A DNA stretch of 64,000 bases from a virus: IMG/VR virus record IMGVR_UViG_3300030104_002385, positions 28,750-92,749 of that record; one strand, 5' to 3'. Numbering within the stretch: position 1 is the stretch's first letter; each line of letters starts with the position of its first letter. The notes under the pieces were generated by a model. It was not told the DNA's origin. It worked only from the letters and a program-made list of their open reading frames with translations, and did not search any database. Shown piece after piece: positions 29,065 through 37,265 of the stretch. Both the position numbers and the translations under genes were made by a program.

Positions 29065-29350
29065 CGGTTACACACAAGAGATGATCAAGGAGATGCTAGG
29101 CACTGCTTGGTTGGACAAATCCAATATGCCTGAGACTGGTAATCAAATTAGAAGAAGAAAGGGACAAGAGATGAGAGCAGGAACAAGACCTTATCCTAAG
29201 TATCCATCAAAGGAGTCAAGAATATTAGACACTTCAGGTATGTTTGATGATGAGGGACAATATGTTTACCCACCTAACAGTGGATTTAATTGGGTGGAGA
29301 AATGTGATCCTAATCACGAAGGATATCTGCCAGGTGGTAAAGTATCATGA
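29051..29350 (+). CDS. Small protein, unknown function
   Basis: A 99-residue, Gly- and Pro-rich protein (YTQEMIKEMLGTAWLDKSN, RTRPYPKYPSKES-like middle and GFNWVEKCDPNHEGYLPGG end). No membrane segment. The stop overlaps the following start by four bases. Function unknown. Confidence 0.6.
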   Translation: MTSNNGYTQEMIKEMLGTAWLDKSNMPETGNQIRRRKGQEMRAGTRPYPKYPSKESRILDTSGMFDDEGQYVYPPNSGFNWVEKCDPNHEGYLPGGKVS

Positions 29351-29523
29351 GTGAAGTAGTATGGTCAGTTAATATAATGGTTGCTATTCTACTTGTAGCT
29401 GTAGGTATTGTAATCTACTACATATTTAAGTACGATGAATTTTGGCCAAATGGGAGCGATGACACCACCGAGCAGGAAGAGCTGCTACAACTTTCGAGTG
29501 ACGGAGATAAACCGTGTTCTTGA
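29347..29523 (+). CDS. 58-residue membrane protein overlapping the nuclease gene
   Basis: ATG 29347 overlaps the previous stop (ATGA). Residues 6-27 (WSVNIMVAILLVAVGIVIYY) form one membrane span; the tail is acidic (SDDTTEQEELLQL). The last 89 bases are shared, in another frame, with the thermonuclease gene. The coupled start and clean membrane helix support it, while the long overlap is unusual for this genome. Confidence 0.5.
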   Translation: MSEVVWSVNIMVAILLVAVGIVIYYIFKYDEFWPNGSDDTTEQEELLQLSSDGDKPCS

Positions 29524-29914
29524 CGGTGATACTATTGACGTTACCATTGACCTCGGTTTTGATCTATTCAAGAAAGAAAGAGTTAGAGTTGCAGGAGTTG
29601 ATACGCCAGAGAAAAGAACAAGAAACCTTGAGGAGAAGGCATTGGGAATAGATGCTACTAATTGGTTGAAACAAAAACTAGAAGATACTATTGCAGGTGA
29701 TGGAGATGAACTTACTGTTAGAACAGAACTTGTGGGTGGGACTGGGAAGTATGGTAGGCTTCTTGGTTGGCTCTATATTAACGAGGATACTGTTTCATTA
29801 AACGAACAGATGATTACTGAAGGGTATGCTCACGCATATGATGGTGGAACCAAAGATATGAACCTTGAAAAACTACGTGTTATACGTAGATCATTCGGAA
29901 CACTAAATGAGTAA
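29435..29914 (+). CDS. Staphylococcal-nuclease-like thermonuclease
   Basis: This is a small SNase-family nuclease that would cleave DNA or RNA with calcium. The catalytic set is complete: Asp in VLDGDT, Arg in ERVRVAG, Asp-Thr-x-Glu in VDTPEK, and Arg in GKYGRLLGW. The C-terminal half has VSLNEQMITEGYAHAYDGG, as expected for the family. It has 159 residues, without signal peptide, so it acts in the cell. The start could instead be the ATG at 29459, which reduces overlap with the upstream 58-residue gene. The stop overlaps gp17 by 8 bases. Host DNA degradation is a likely role but is inference. Confidence 0.88.
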   Translation: MNFGQMGAMTPPSRKSCYNFRVTEINRVLDGDTIDVTIDLGFDLFKKERVRVAGVDTPEKRTRNLEEKALGIDATNWLKQKLEDTIAGDGDELTVRTELVGGTGKYGRLLGWLYINEDTVSLNEQMITEGYAHAYDGGTKDMNLEKLRVIRRSFGTLNE

Positions 29915-31571
29915 AACGCAAGAACTATACTTAGGCAATCCTAATCTAAAGAAGGCAAACGTTTCCCAAAACTTCACTAAGAAACAAATTGCTGAGTATT
30001 TGAAATGTGCTGAAAATCCTGTTTACTTTATTAGGGAATATATTAAAATTGTATCACTTGATGAAGGTGTTATACCCTTTACCATGTATGATTTTCAGGA
30101 AGACATGGTACAAAAGTTTCACGACAATAGATTTAATATAGCAAAACTTCCTCGTCAGTCTGGTAAGTCAACTATTGTTACAGCATACTTACTATGGTAT
30201 GTTCTTTTTAATGATAATGTTAACGTAGCAATACTTGCTAACAAAGCAGCAACTGCTCGTGAGATGTTAGGTAGGTTACAATTATCATATGAGAACTTAC
30301 CAAAATGGTTACAGCAGGGTATACTAGGATGGAACAAAGGTAGTCTAGAGATAGAAAATGGATCAAAGATACTAGCAGCATCTACGTCTGCAAGTGCTGT
30401 CCGAGGTATGTCATTTAACATCATCTTCCTTGATGAATTTGCGTTCGTTCCTAACCATATTGCAGAACAATTCTTTAGTTCTGTTTATCCCACTATATCT
30501 TCTGGTACAAAAACCAAAGTCATCATCATCTCCACTCCACATGGAATGAACATGTTCTATAAGTTGTGGCATGATGCAGAGCGTAAGTCAAATGAATATA
30601 TTCCTACAGAAGTACATTGGTCTGAGATACCTGGTAGGGATGAAGTATGGAAAGAACAAACTATAAGAAATACATCAGAAGCACAATTCAAAGTTGAGTT
30701 TGAATGTGAGTTCTTAGGATCAGTTGATACATTAATCAGTCCAAGTAAGTTGAGAGTCATGCCATATGAAGAACCAATACAACAAAATAGAGGGTTGGCA
30801 GTCTATGAGCAAGTCCAAGAAGATCATAATTATATCTTAACTGTTGACGTGGCTCGTGGTATTGGTGGTGATTATTCAGCATTTTGCGTAATGGATACAA
30901 CTACGTTACCATATAGACTGGTAGCAAGGTATAAGAATAATGAAATCAAACCTATCATATTACCTAATATTATTGTTGAAGTAGCTAAGAATTATAATGG
31001 TGCTTATGTTCTTTGTGAAGTAAATGATATTGGTGGGCAAGTAGCAGATATAATTCAATACGATTTAGAATACGAGAATTTATTACAAGCTGCTATGAGA
31101 GGAAGAGCAGGTCAACAATTAGGACAGGGGTTCTCAGGTAAGAAAACTCAGTTAGGAGTTAAGATGTCAACTGCTGTAAAGCAGGTAGGTTGCTCTAACC
31201 TAAAAGCATTAATAGAAGATGATAAATTGATGATACCCGACTATGATACGATTGCGGAATTGACAACGTTTATTCAAAAGGGTAATTCATTCCAAGCGGA
31301 AGATGGATGTCACGATGATCTTGCTATGTGTTTAGTGATATTTGGGTGGATGGCGATGCAAGAATACTTTAAAGAGATGCATGACAACGATGTTAGACAA
31401 CGCATTTATGATGATCAGCGAGAAAATATTGAACAGGACATGGCACCATTTGGATTTATCAGTGATGGTATGGATGATGAGGTTATTGTAGATGCTCAAG
31501 GAGAGAGATGGGAAGTTGCGGAGAAGCTGTCGGAATACGGGGATAGGGCTTACATGTGGGAGTTTCAGTGA
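29907..31571 (+). CDS. 17: Terminase large subunit gp17
   Basis: This is the ATP-driven DNA packaging motor and headful nuclease. The ATPase domain has Walker A PRQSGKST (residues 82-89) and Walker B FLDEF with D176 and E177. The nuclease domain has D314 in TVDVARG, E371 in CEVND and H469-D470-D471. These match the three acidic clusters of T4 gp17. The length, 554 residues, is close to T4 (610). It is translationally coupled to the thermonuclease gene and is followed by a late promoter for the tail sheath gene. Confidence 0.97.
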   Translation: MSKTQELYLGNPNLKKANVSQNFTKKQIAEYLKCAENPVYFIREYIKIVSLDEGVIPFTMYDFQEDMVQKFHDNRFNIAKLPRQSGKSTIVTAYLLWYVLFNDNVNVAILANKAATAREMLGRLQLSYENLPKWLQQGILGWNKGSLEIENGSKILAASTSASAVRGMSFNIIFLDEFAFVPNHIAEQFFSSVYPTISSGTKTKVIIISTPHGMNMFYKLWHDAERKSNEYIPTEVHWSEIPGRDEVWKEQTIRNTSEAQFKVEFECEFLGSVDTLISPSKLRVMPYEEPIQQNRGLAVYEQVQEDHNYILTVDVARGIGGDYSAFCVMDTTTLPYRLVARYKNNEIKPIILPNIIVEVAKNYNGAYVLCEVNDIGGQVADIIQYDLEYENLLQAAMRGRAGQQLGQGFSGKKTQLGVKMSTAVKQVGCSNLKALIEDDKLMIPDYDTIAELTTFIQKGNSFQAEDGCHDDLAMCLVIFGWMAMQEYFKEMHDNDVRQRIYDDQRENIEQDMAPFGFISDGMDDEVIVDAQGERWEVAEKLSEYGDRAYMWEFQ

Positions 31572-31582
31572 CGTTTCAAAAA

Positions 31583-31590
31583 TATAAATA
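31583..31590 (+). promoter_or_regulatory. T4-type late promoter (TATAAATA)
   Basis: A perfect TATAAATA lies 42 bases before the gp18 start, and AAGGAGTTT serves as the ribosome site nearer the ATG. Confidence 0.8.
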
Positions 31591-31632
31591 ATCTTAGACA
31601 ACTGACAAGGCAATTACAAGGAGTTTATAAAC

Positions 31633-33885
31633 ATGGCAGCCAATCAATTATCGCCAGGTGTAGTCGTTCAGGAAAGAGACCTGACAACGATTACCACTCT
31701 GTCAACAGCAAACGTTGGTGTAATAGCAGCACCTTTCGATATTGGTCCTGTCGAAGAAATAGTAGATATTAGTACCGAAAGAGGACTAGTAGATAAATTC
31801 GGTAAACCAAACGATGCAAACTATGAGTTTTGGTTCACTGCATCACAATACTTAGCATACGGTGGTTCACTTAAAGCAATTAGAACTAATGCAGCATCTC
31901 TAAAAAATGCTGTTAATACAGGAACTGCTCCTCTAGTTAAGAACTTAGATGATTATGATGCTAACTGGGTTGCCTCAAATAATAACTGGAATTGGTCTGC
32001 TAGAACTCCTGGTACCAAAGGAAATTCGATTGGTGTATTTGTAACTGATGCTGGTGCTGATCAGATTGGTGTAATACCTGCTCCTGGATCTGGTAACGAT
32101 TATGAATTCGTTGCAGATGCTGCAGTTTCTGCTACATCTGGTGCTGCTGGTAAAGTATTTAAGTATTCAATTCGTCTAACAGTAACAACAGTTGTTGGTG
32201 ATTTCACTCCTGGTGCTACTACAACAATTAACATTGGTGGTTCAAATGAAACTGTTAATGTTCTTGCTTACGATCCAGCTAATAAGTATATTGAAATTGG
32301 ACTACCTTCTGGTGGTGTAACTGGTATCATTGCTGATGGTCAGACAATTACCCAAGGAGCAAATACTGCTGTTATCGCAACTACTGGTATTGAGCGTCGT
32401 CTATACATTGCTAAAAACAAAGGATCTATAGATTTCGCTGCTGCTGATAGTGTTCAGGATACTAACTCAACTGCTGTTGCAATTACTTCAGTAAGAGTTG
32501 AGTATAACGAGCGTGAGTATCTTCCTGGTATTAAGTGGATTAACGTTGCTACACGTCCTGGAACTTCACAGTCAGTTGATGCTGCTGGTGGTTTCCGTGA
32601 TGAAGTACACATTATTGTAACAGACGTTGATGGTTCTATCACTGGTACTGCTGGTGCTGTTCTTGAGCGTTTCATCGGATTGTCCAAAGCATCTGATGCT
32701 AAGACATCTGTTGGTGAGACTAACTACTACGTAGAAGTAATTAAGCAAAAGTCTAATTACATCTATTGGGGTAAGCATGAAGCTACTGTATTCAATGCAA
32801 CTGGTACTCCTTCTGATGGAGATTGGGGATTGAGTGGTGCTTCTAAGCAGTTCAACTTACTACGTTCTGCTGATGGATCTACTGATTATCCTGTAGGTCG
32901 TACAACTGTTGGTTCTAAAAATAACTCAACATTCTACTACAGACTTGCATCTGGTGCAGACTACACAACTTCAGGTGGTAGTTACGCTGTTACTAATGCA
33001 GACTTCGAGACTGCTTATAATTTAGTTGCTGACCCTGAGTCACAAACAATCGACTTTATCCTTACTGGTCCTTCTGGTGCTGATAATGGTGCTGCTCTTT
33101 CTAAAATAACTGCAATTGCAAACATTGTTGAAGAGCGTAGAGATTGTCTAGCATTTGTTTCTCCACGTAGAGGAAACGTTGTTGGTGTAAGTAATGCACA
33201 AACAGCAACAGATAATACTATTGAGTTCTTCGATTTACTTCCAAGTTCTTCTTACATGGTATTTGACTCAGGATACAAGTACATCTATGACAAGTTTAAT
33301 GATGTATATCGTTACATCCCTTGCAATGGTGATACTGCAGGTCTATGTTTACAAACAACTGAAGTTGCTGAAGCATGGTTCTCACCTGCTGGTTTCCAAA
33401 GAGGAACTCTAAGAAATGCAATTAAACTTGCTTTCACACCTAATAAGTTACAAAGAGATCAACTTTATGCTTCACGCATAAACCCAGTTGTATCTTTCCC
33501 TGGACAGGGTATTGTATTATTCGGTGATAAAACTGCTCTTGGATATGCATCTGCATTTGATAGAATTAACGTACGTCGTTTGTTCTTGACAATTGAGAGA
33601 GTTATATCTGGTGCTGCTAAGGCACAACTCTTCGAGCAAAACGATGAGTCACAAAGAAGTCTATTCCTCAACATCGTTGAACCTTACATGCGTGATGTTC
33701 AAGGTCGTCGTGGTGTAACTGACTTCTTAGTTAAGTGTGATAGTGACAATAACCCTGCTGAGTCAATTGACCGTGGTGAATTCTACGCAGAGATATTTGT
33801 AAAACCAACTCGCACAATTAACTACATCACTCTAAGTTTTGTTGCTACAAGAACTGGTGTTGCATTTAGCGAAGTCGCTAACTAG
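31633..33885 (+). CDS. 18: Tail sheath protein gp18
   Basis: This is the contractile sheath subunit. The N-terminal LSPGVVVQERDLTT start and the PFDIGPVEE-type segment, together with the C-terminal domain (SRINPVVSFPGQGIVLFGDK, RRLFLTIER then FEQNDESQRSLFLNIVEPYM), are diagnostic. It has 750 residues against 659 in T4. Residues about 150-260 contain a beta-rich inserted region with a module (VGDFTPGATTT...) like those in gp14 and the fibres. Inserted domains in sheath proteins usually lie on the tail surface. A strong ribosome site (AAGGAG) and a perfect late promoter precede it. Confidence 0.96.
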   Translation: MAANQLSPGVVVQERDLTTITTLSTANVGVIAAPFDIGPVEEIVDISTERGLVDKFGKPNDANYEFWFTASQYLAYGGSLKAIRTNAASLKNAVNTGTAPLVKNLDDYDANWVASNNNWNWSARTPGTKGNSIGVFVTDAGADQIGVIPAPGSGNDYEFVADAAVSATSGAAGKVFKYSIRLTVTTVVGDFTPGATTTINIGGSNETVNVLAYDPANKYIEIGLPSGGVTGIIADGQTITQGANTAVIATTGIERRLYIAKNKGSIDFAAADSVQDTNSTAVAITSVRVEYNEREYLPGIKWINVATRPGTSQSVDAAGGFRDEVHIIVTDVDGSITGTAGAVLERFIGLSKASDAKTSVGETNYYVEVIKQKSNYIYWGKHEATVFNATGTPSDGDWGLSGASKQFNLLRSADGSTDYPVGRTTVGSKNNSTFYYRLASGADYTTSGGSYAVTNADFETAYNLVADPESQTIDFILTGPSGADNGAALSKITAIANIVEERRDCLAFVSPRRGNVVGVSNAQTATDNTIEFFDLLPSSSYMVFDSGYKYIYDKFNDVYRYIPCNGDTAGLCLQTTEVAEAWFSPAGFQRGTLRNAIKLAFTPNKLQRDQLYASRINPVVSFPGQGIVLFGDKTALGYASAFDRINVRRLFLTIERVISGAAKAQLFEQNDESQRSLFLNIVEPYMRDVQGRRGVTDFLVKCDSDNNPAESIDRGEFYAEIFVKPTRTINYITLSFVATRTGVAFSEVAN

Positions 33886-33908
33886 ATTACAATTACATAG
33901 ATTAAGAG

Positions 33909-33934
33909 TAGCGGAGTATATCTCCGCTATTTTT
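33909..33934 (+). terminator. Intrinsic terminator after gp18
   Basis: TAGCGGAG (33909-33916) pairs with CTCCGCTA (33922-33929) around a 5-base loop, followed by five T. It separates the abundant gp18 transcript from gp19. Confidence 0.85.
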
Positions 33935-33954
33935 ATGTTGAAAATATTCATTTT

Positions 33955-33962
33955 TCTAAATA
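33955..33962 (+). promoter_or_regulatory. T4-type late promoter variant (TCTAAATA)
   Basis: TCTAAATA lies after the terminator and 28 bases before the gp19 start. It differs from the consensus at one position. Confidence 0.5.
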
Positions 33963-33990
33963 TTAAGGACAAGGGAGTAACATAACAATC

Positions 33991-34581
33991 ATGGCACAAA
34001 AAGGAACTATTGATGATTTTAAGGCGAAAGTCGCAGCAGATTTTGCCCGTCCTAATCTATTCCAAGTGGATTTGGCATTCCCATCAACAATACCACAGTT
34101 GAATAATTCTGCAATTACTGATACTGGTAAGTTTACAGTCCGTGCAGCAAATTTACCTGCTTCACAGATTGGTGTAATAGAAGTTCCTTTTAGGGGAAGG
34201 GTTTTAAAGATTGCAGGAGATCGTACATTCGAGCCTTGGACAATCACAATTCAGAACGACAGCAACTTCGTTCTTAGAAGTGCGTTTGAACTTTGGGCAC
34301 AATCTATTCAAGCATACAATGAGAACTTTACTCAAGCAAAAGGTTTGGGTGATACTGATGACGCAACAGGTTACTTCGCTGATATGCAAGTTCATCAGTT
34401 AGCAAGAGATATTAAGGATGGTGATGCACCTAAGATCCTTAAGTCTTATAAGTTCTACAACGTCTTCCCATCAAGTATCGCAGCCATAGATCTTGACTTC
34501 GGAAACAATGACGCAATCGAGGAGTTCACTGTTGAACTACAAGTTCAGTACTGGACAGATATGCCTCTCAAAAATTCATGA
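33991..34581 (+). CDS. 19: Tail tube protein gp19
   Basis: This 196-residue protein is the tail tube subunit. DFARPNLFQVDLAFP near the start matches T4 gp19 (FARPNLFQV), and AGDRTFEPWTITIQNDSNF matches the T4 AGDRTFDDWTVTVMND segment. The C-terminal EEFTVELQVQYW end also agrees. It follows gp18 as in T4, and has its own late promoter variant and ribosome site (AAGGGAG). Confidence 0.96.
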   Translation: MAQKGTIDDFKAKVAADFARPNLFQVDLAFPSTIPQLNNSAITDTGKFTVRAANLPASQIGVIEVPFRGRVLKIAGDRTFEPWTITIQNDSNFVLRSAFELWAQSIQAYNENFTQAKGLGDTDDATGYFADMQVHQLARDIKDGDAPKILKSYKFYNVFPSSIAAIDLDFGNNDAIEEFTVELQVQYWTDMPLKNS

Positions 34582-34592
34582 TCAGGCAACCT

Positions 34593-34600
34593 GATAAATA
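34593..34600 (+). promoter_or_regulatory. T4-type late promoter (GATAAATA)
   Basis: GATAAATA lies 25 bases before the gp20 start, in a 44-base gap after gp19. Confidence 0.6.
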
Positions 34601-34625
34601 GAACAGGAACAATAGAAATTTAGTA

Positions 34626-36230
34626 ATGTCGCAACTCTTTGGATTTAGTTTAGAGAGGGCAAAGAAGGTTCCAAAGGGGCCTTCTTTTGTTCAGAAGGAT
34701 AGTTTAGATGGATCACAACCTATAGTAGGTGGTGGTTACTATGGCTATTCTATTGACATGGATGGTACTGTTCGTAATGAGTATGAATTGATCACCCGTT
34801 ATAGGGAGATGGTTTTACAACCAGAATGTGATAGTGCTGTCGATGATGTAGTTAATGAAACAATATGTGGAAACTTTGATGATGTTCCTATTGCTGTAGA
34901 GCTATCAAATTTAAAAGCATCTGAAAAAATTAAGAAATTAATTCGTGAGGAGTTCGATGAAATCCTACGTCTTCTTGATTTTGATAATAGATCTTACGAA
35001 ATCTTCCGTCGATGGTATGTTGATGGGAGACTTTTTTATCATAAGGTAATCGATCCTAAAAACCCTAAAGGTGGATTGATAGAACTTAGATATATCGATC
35101 CTCGTAAGATACGTAAAGTAACTGAGTACGATCAAAAACGTCCAGAAGAATTCAGATCTACTGATCTCAATACTCAACTCACACAGAAGTCAGCATCATA
35201 TTATCTGTATAATCCAAAAGGATTAAGGAACGCAACAAATCAGGGTATGAAAATTGCTCCTGATTCCGTGACATATTGTCACTCTGGTATACAAGATCTC
35301 AATAAGAATATGGTCTTGTCTCATTTGCATAAAGCAATTAAGGCAGTCAATCAGTTAAGAATGATTGAAGACTCTCTTGTTATCTACAGATTATCAAGAG
35401 CACCAGAAAGAAGAATTTTCTATATCGATGTAGGTAACCTTCCCAAAAATAAAGCGGAACAATATCTACGTGAGGTAATGGGTCGTTACAGAAACAAACT
35501 TGTATACGATGCAAACACTGGTGAGATAAAGGATGACAAGAAGTTCATGTCCATGATGGAAGACTTCTGGTTACCTAGAAGAGAAGGTGGAAGAGGAACT
35601 GAGATTACTACATTACCTGGTGGTCAGAACCTTGGAGAACTAGAAGACGTTAAGTACTTCCAGAAGAAACTATACAAATCACTCAACGTTCCTAACTCAA
35701 GATTAGAATCAGAAACTACATTTAACATCGGACGTGCTGCTGAAATCACACGTGATGAAGTTAAGTTCCAGAAGTTTGTTGCAAGATTGCGTAAGAGATT
35801 TGGAGAATTATTCACAGATCTTCTAAAAACTCAATTGGTTCTTAAGGGTGTCATCTCCATTGAAGAATGGGATGAAATGAAAGAGCACATTCAATTCGAT
35901 TATATTGCAGATAACTATTTCACAGAACTGAAAGAGATAGAGATCCGTAATGAAAGAATGAATGAAGTCAATCAAATGGATCCTTACGTTGGTAAATACT
36001 TCTCTCTAGACTATGTTCGTCGTCAAGTTCTAAAACAGACTGACGTTGAAATCAAGGAAATTGATAAGCAAATCGAACAAGAAATGGCAGATGGATTAAT
36101 CATGGATCCTGCGGAAGCTGCTGCTATGGAAATGGGTATAGATCCTGCTGCTCCTGCAGAAGGAGCACCACCAGAAGCTGATACAAATTCCGCAGTTTCA
36201 CCTGCTGATCAACGCAAAGGTGAGTTTTAA
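34626..36230 (+). CDS. 20: Portal vertex protein gp20
   Basis: This is the dodecameric portal through which DNA is packaged and ejected, and on which head assembly starts. Diagnostic segments include ITRYREMVLQPECDSAVDDV, VNETI, PERRIFYIDVGNLPKNKAEQ, YLREVMGRYRNKLVYD, and LPGGQNLGELEDVKYFQKKL. The length (534 residues) matches T4 gp20 (524). The C-terminus ends in an acidic, Ala/Pro-rich tail. A late promoter motif precedes it. Confidence 0.97.
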   Translation: MSQLFGFSLERAKKVPKGPSFVQKDSLDGSQPIVGGGYYGYSIDMDGTVRNEYELITRYREMVLQPECDSAVDDVVNETICGNFDDVPIAVELSNLKASEKIKKLIREEFDEILRLLDFDNRSYEIFRRWYVDGRLFYHKVIDPKNPKGGLIELRYIDPRKIRKVTEYDQKRPEEFRSTDLNTQLTQKSASYYLYNPKGLRNATNQGMKIAPDSVTYCHSGIQDLNKNMVLSHLHKAIKAVNQLRMIEDSLVIYRLSRAPERRIFYIDVGNLPKNKAEQYLREVMGRYRNKLVYDANTGEIKDDKKFMSMMEDFWLPRREGGRGTEITTLPGGQNLGELEDVKYFQKKLYKSLNVPNSRLESETTFNIGRAAEITRDEVKFQKFVARLRKRFGELFTDLLKTQLVLKGVISIEEWDEMKEHIQFDYIADNYFTELKEIEIRNERMNEVNQMDPYVGKYFSLDYVRRQVLKQTDVEIKEIDKQIEQEMADGLIMDPAEAAAMEMGIDPAAPAEGAPPEADTNSAVSPADQRKGEF

Positions 36231-36233
36231 CTA

Positions 36234-36241
36234 AATAAATA
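36234..36241 (+). promoter_or_regulatory. T4-type late promoter (AATAAATA)
   Basis: AATAAATA lies three bases after the gp20 stop and 16 bases before the start of the small core gene. Confidence 0.45.
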
Positions 36242-36257
36242 AGAAAGTGGGGTTATT

Positions 36258-36590
36258 ATGCCTAGTGAAATCGCAAACACAATTGTAAATCACATCTTTA
36301 GCGATGAGAAATCTAAAGCTATTGATGCGACTAATGATGCAATTAGTGCGACATCATACGATATGATTCAACAAAAGAAAGTTGAATTTGCAAAAGAGTG
36401 GGGATTTGATCCAGATCAAACTGGACAAGCAACTGCTGATGAAATTGATAAAATATATGATGGTCAAGAACCGCCAGAGGTTGCACCTACCGCAGGTGAG
36501 ATTGCTCAACAAGAGCAAGAACCAGAGGCAAGTCTTGAACCCACCGAAGAACAACCTGTAGAGGAACCAAAAGATGAGACTGATAGCTGA
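36258..36590 (+). CDS. Small acidic prohead-core-like protein (gp67/gp68 position)
   Basis: A 110-residue acidic protein. Residues 1-60 are helical (SEIANTIVNHIFSDEKSKAI, then VEFAKEWGFDPDQTG); residues 70-110 are Glu/Pro-rich and likely disordered. It sits between portal gp20 and protease gp21, where T4 has the internal core proteins gp67 and gp68. Function by position only: I cannot show sequence homology. Its end overlaps the gp21 start by 17 bases. Confidence 0.65.
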   Translation: MPSEIANTIVNHIFSDEKSKAIDATNDAISATSYDMIQQKKVEFAKEWGFDPDQTGQATADEIDKIYDGQEPPEVAPTAGEIAQQEQEPEASLEPTEEQPVEEPKDETDS

Positions 36591-37218
36591 GGAAATTACT
36601 AACGTCAAGTTTTTTGCCGAAGAAAAGGAAGGTAAGAAGAGTCACTTTATAGAAGGTGTATTTCTTCAAGCTGAAATTGAAAACCGCAATGGACGAAAGT
36701 ATCCTTTTAAAACTCTTCAAAGAGAAGTCGCAAGGTATGATGAAAATCATATTCAGAAGGGACGTGCTCTTGGTGAGTTAGGACATCCTGATGGACCTTC
36801 AGTTAATCTTGATCGTGTCTCTCATAAAATATTATCTCTTTCCGAAGAAGGTAATAATTTTGTAGGTAGAGCGAAGATCCTCGAAACACCTATGGGTAAG
36901 ATTGCCAAGAACCTTTTAGATGAAGGTGTAAAACTTGGTGTATCCTCAAGAGGTATGGGTTCTCTTAGACAAGAACAGAACTGCAATATCGTTCAAGATG
37001 ATTTTATGCTTGCTACTGCTGCAGATATAGTTGCAGATCCTTCAGCTCCTGATGCTTTTGTTGATGGAATTATGGAAGGAAAGGAGTGGGTTTGGGCAAA
37101 TGGCATACTTAAAGAGTCTGCTGTTGCTGAAATCAAGCAAGAAATTGATGAAGCAACTCTAATAAACTTACAAGAACGGAAGGTTTCCGCATTCTCTAAG
37201 TTTTTGCAGAGTTTATAA
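36574..37218 (+). CDS. 21: Prohead core protease gp21
   Basis: This is the maturation protease that cleaves the scaffold and capsid proteins. The family pattern is visible: EIENRNGRKYP early, RALGELGHPDGPSVN with H71, and KLGVSSRGMGSL with S124/S125 as the nucleophile region; these correspond to the His and Ser of T4 gp21. It has 214 residues, close to T4 (212). The ATG overlaps the preceding core-protein gene, so translation is likely coupled. Confidence 0.95.
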   Translation: MRLIAEEITNVKFFAEEKEGKKSHFIEGVFLQAEIENRNGRKYPFKTLQREVARYDENHIQKGRALGELGHPDGPSVNLDRVSHKILSLSEEGNNFVGRAKILETPMGKIAKNLLDEGVKLGVSSRGMGSLRQEQNCNIVQDDFMLATAADIVADPSAPDAFVDGIMEGKEWVWANGILKESAVAEIKQEIDEATLINLQERKVSAFSKFLQSL

Positions 37219-37220
37219 TT

Positions 37221-37228
37221 TATAAATA
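37221..37228 (+). promoter_or_regulatory. T4-type late promoter (TATAAATA)
   Basis: A perfect TATAAATA lies two bases after the gp21 stop. With transcription starting about 10 bases downstream, the first ATG at 37245 would have almost no leader, which favours the gp22 start at 37266. Confidence 0.8.
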
Positions 37229-37265
37229 AACATAGACAAACGTAATGTTAACGGAGTTAGAACCA

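Noticed and set aside
37245-37265. Upstream ATG for gp22
   Set aside because: It has no ribosome site and lies almost at the predicted late transcript start; ATG 37266 follows GGAG.
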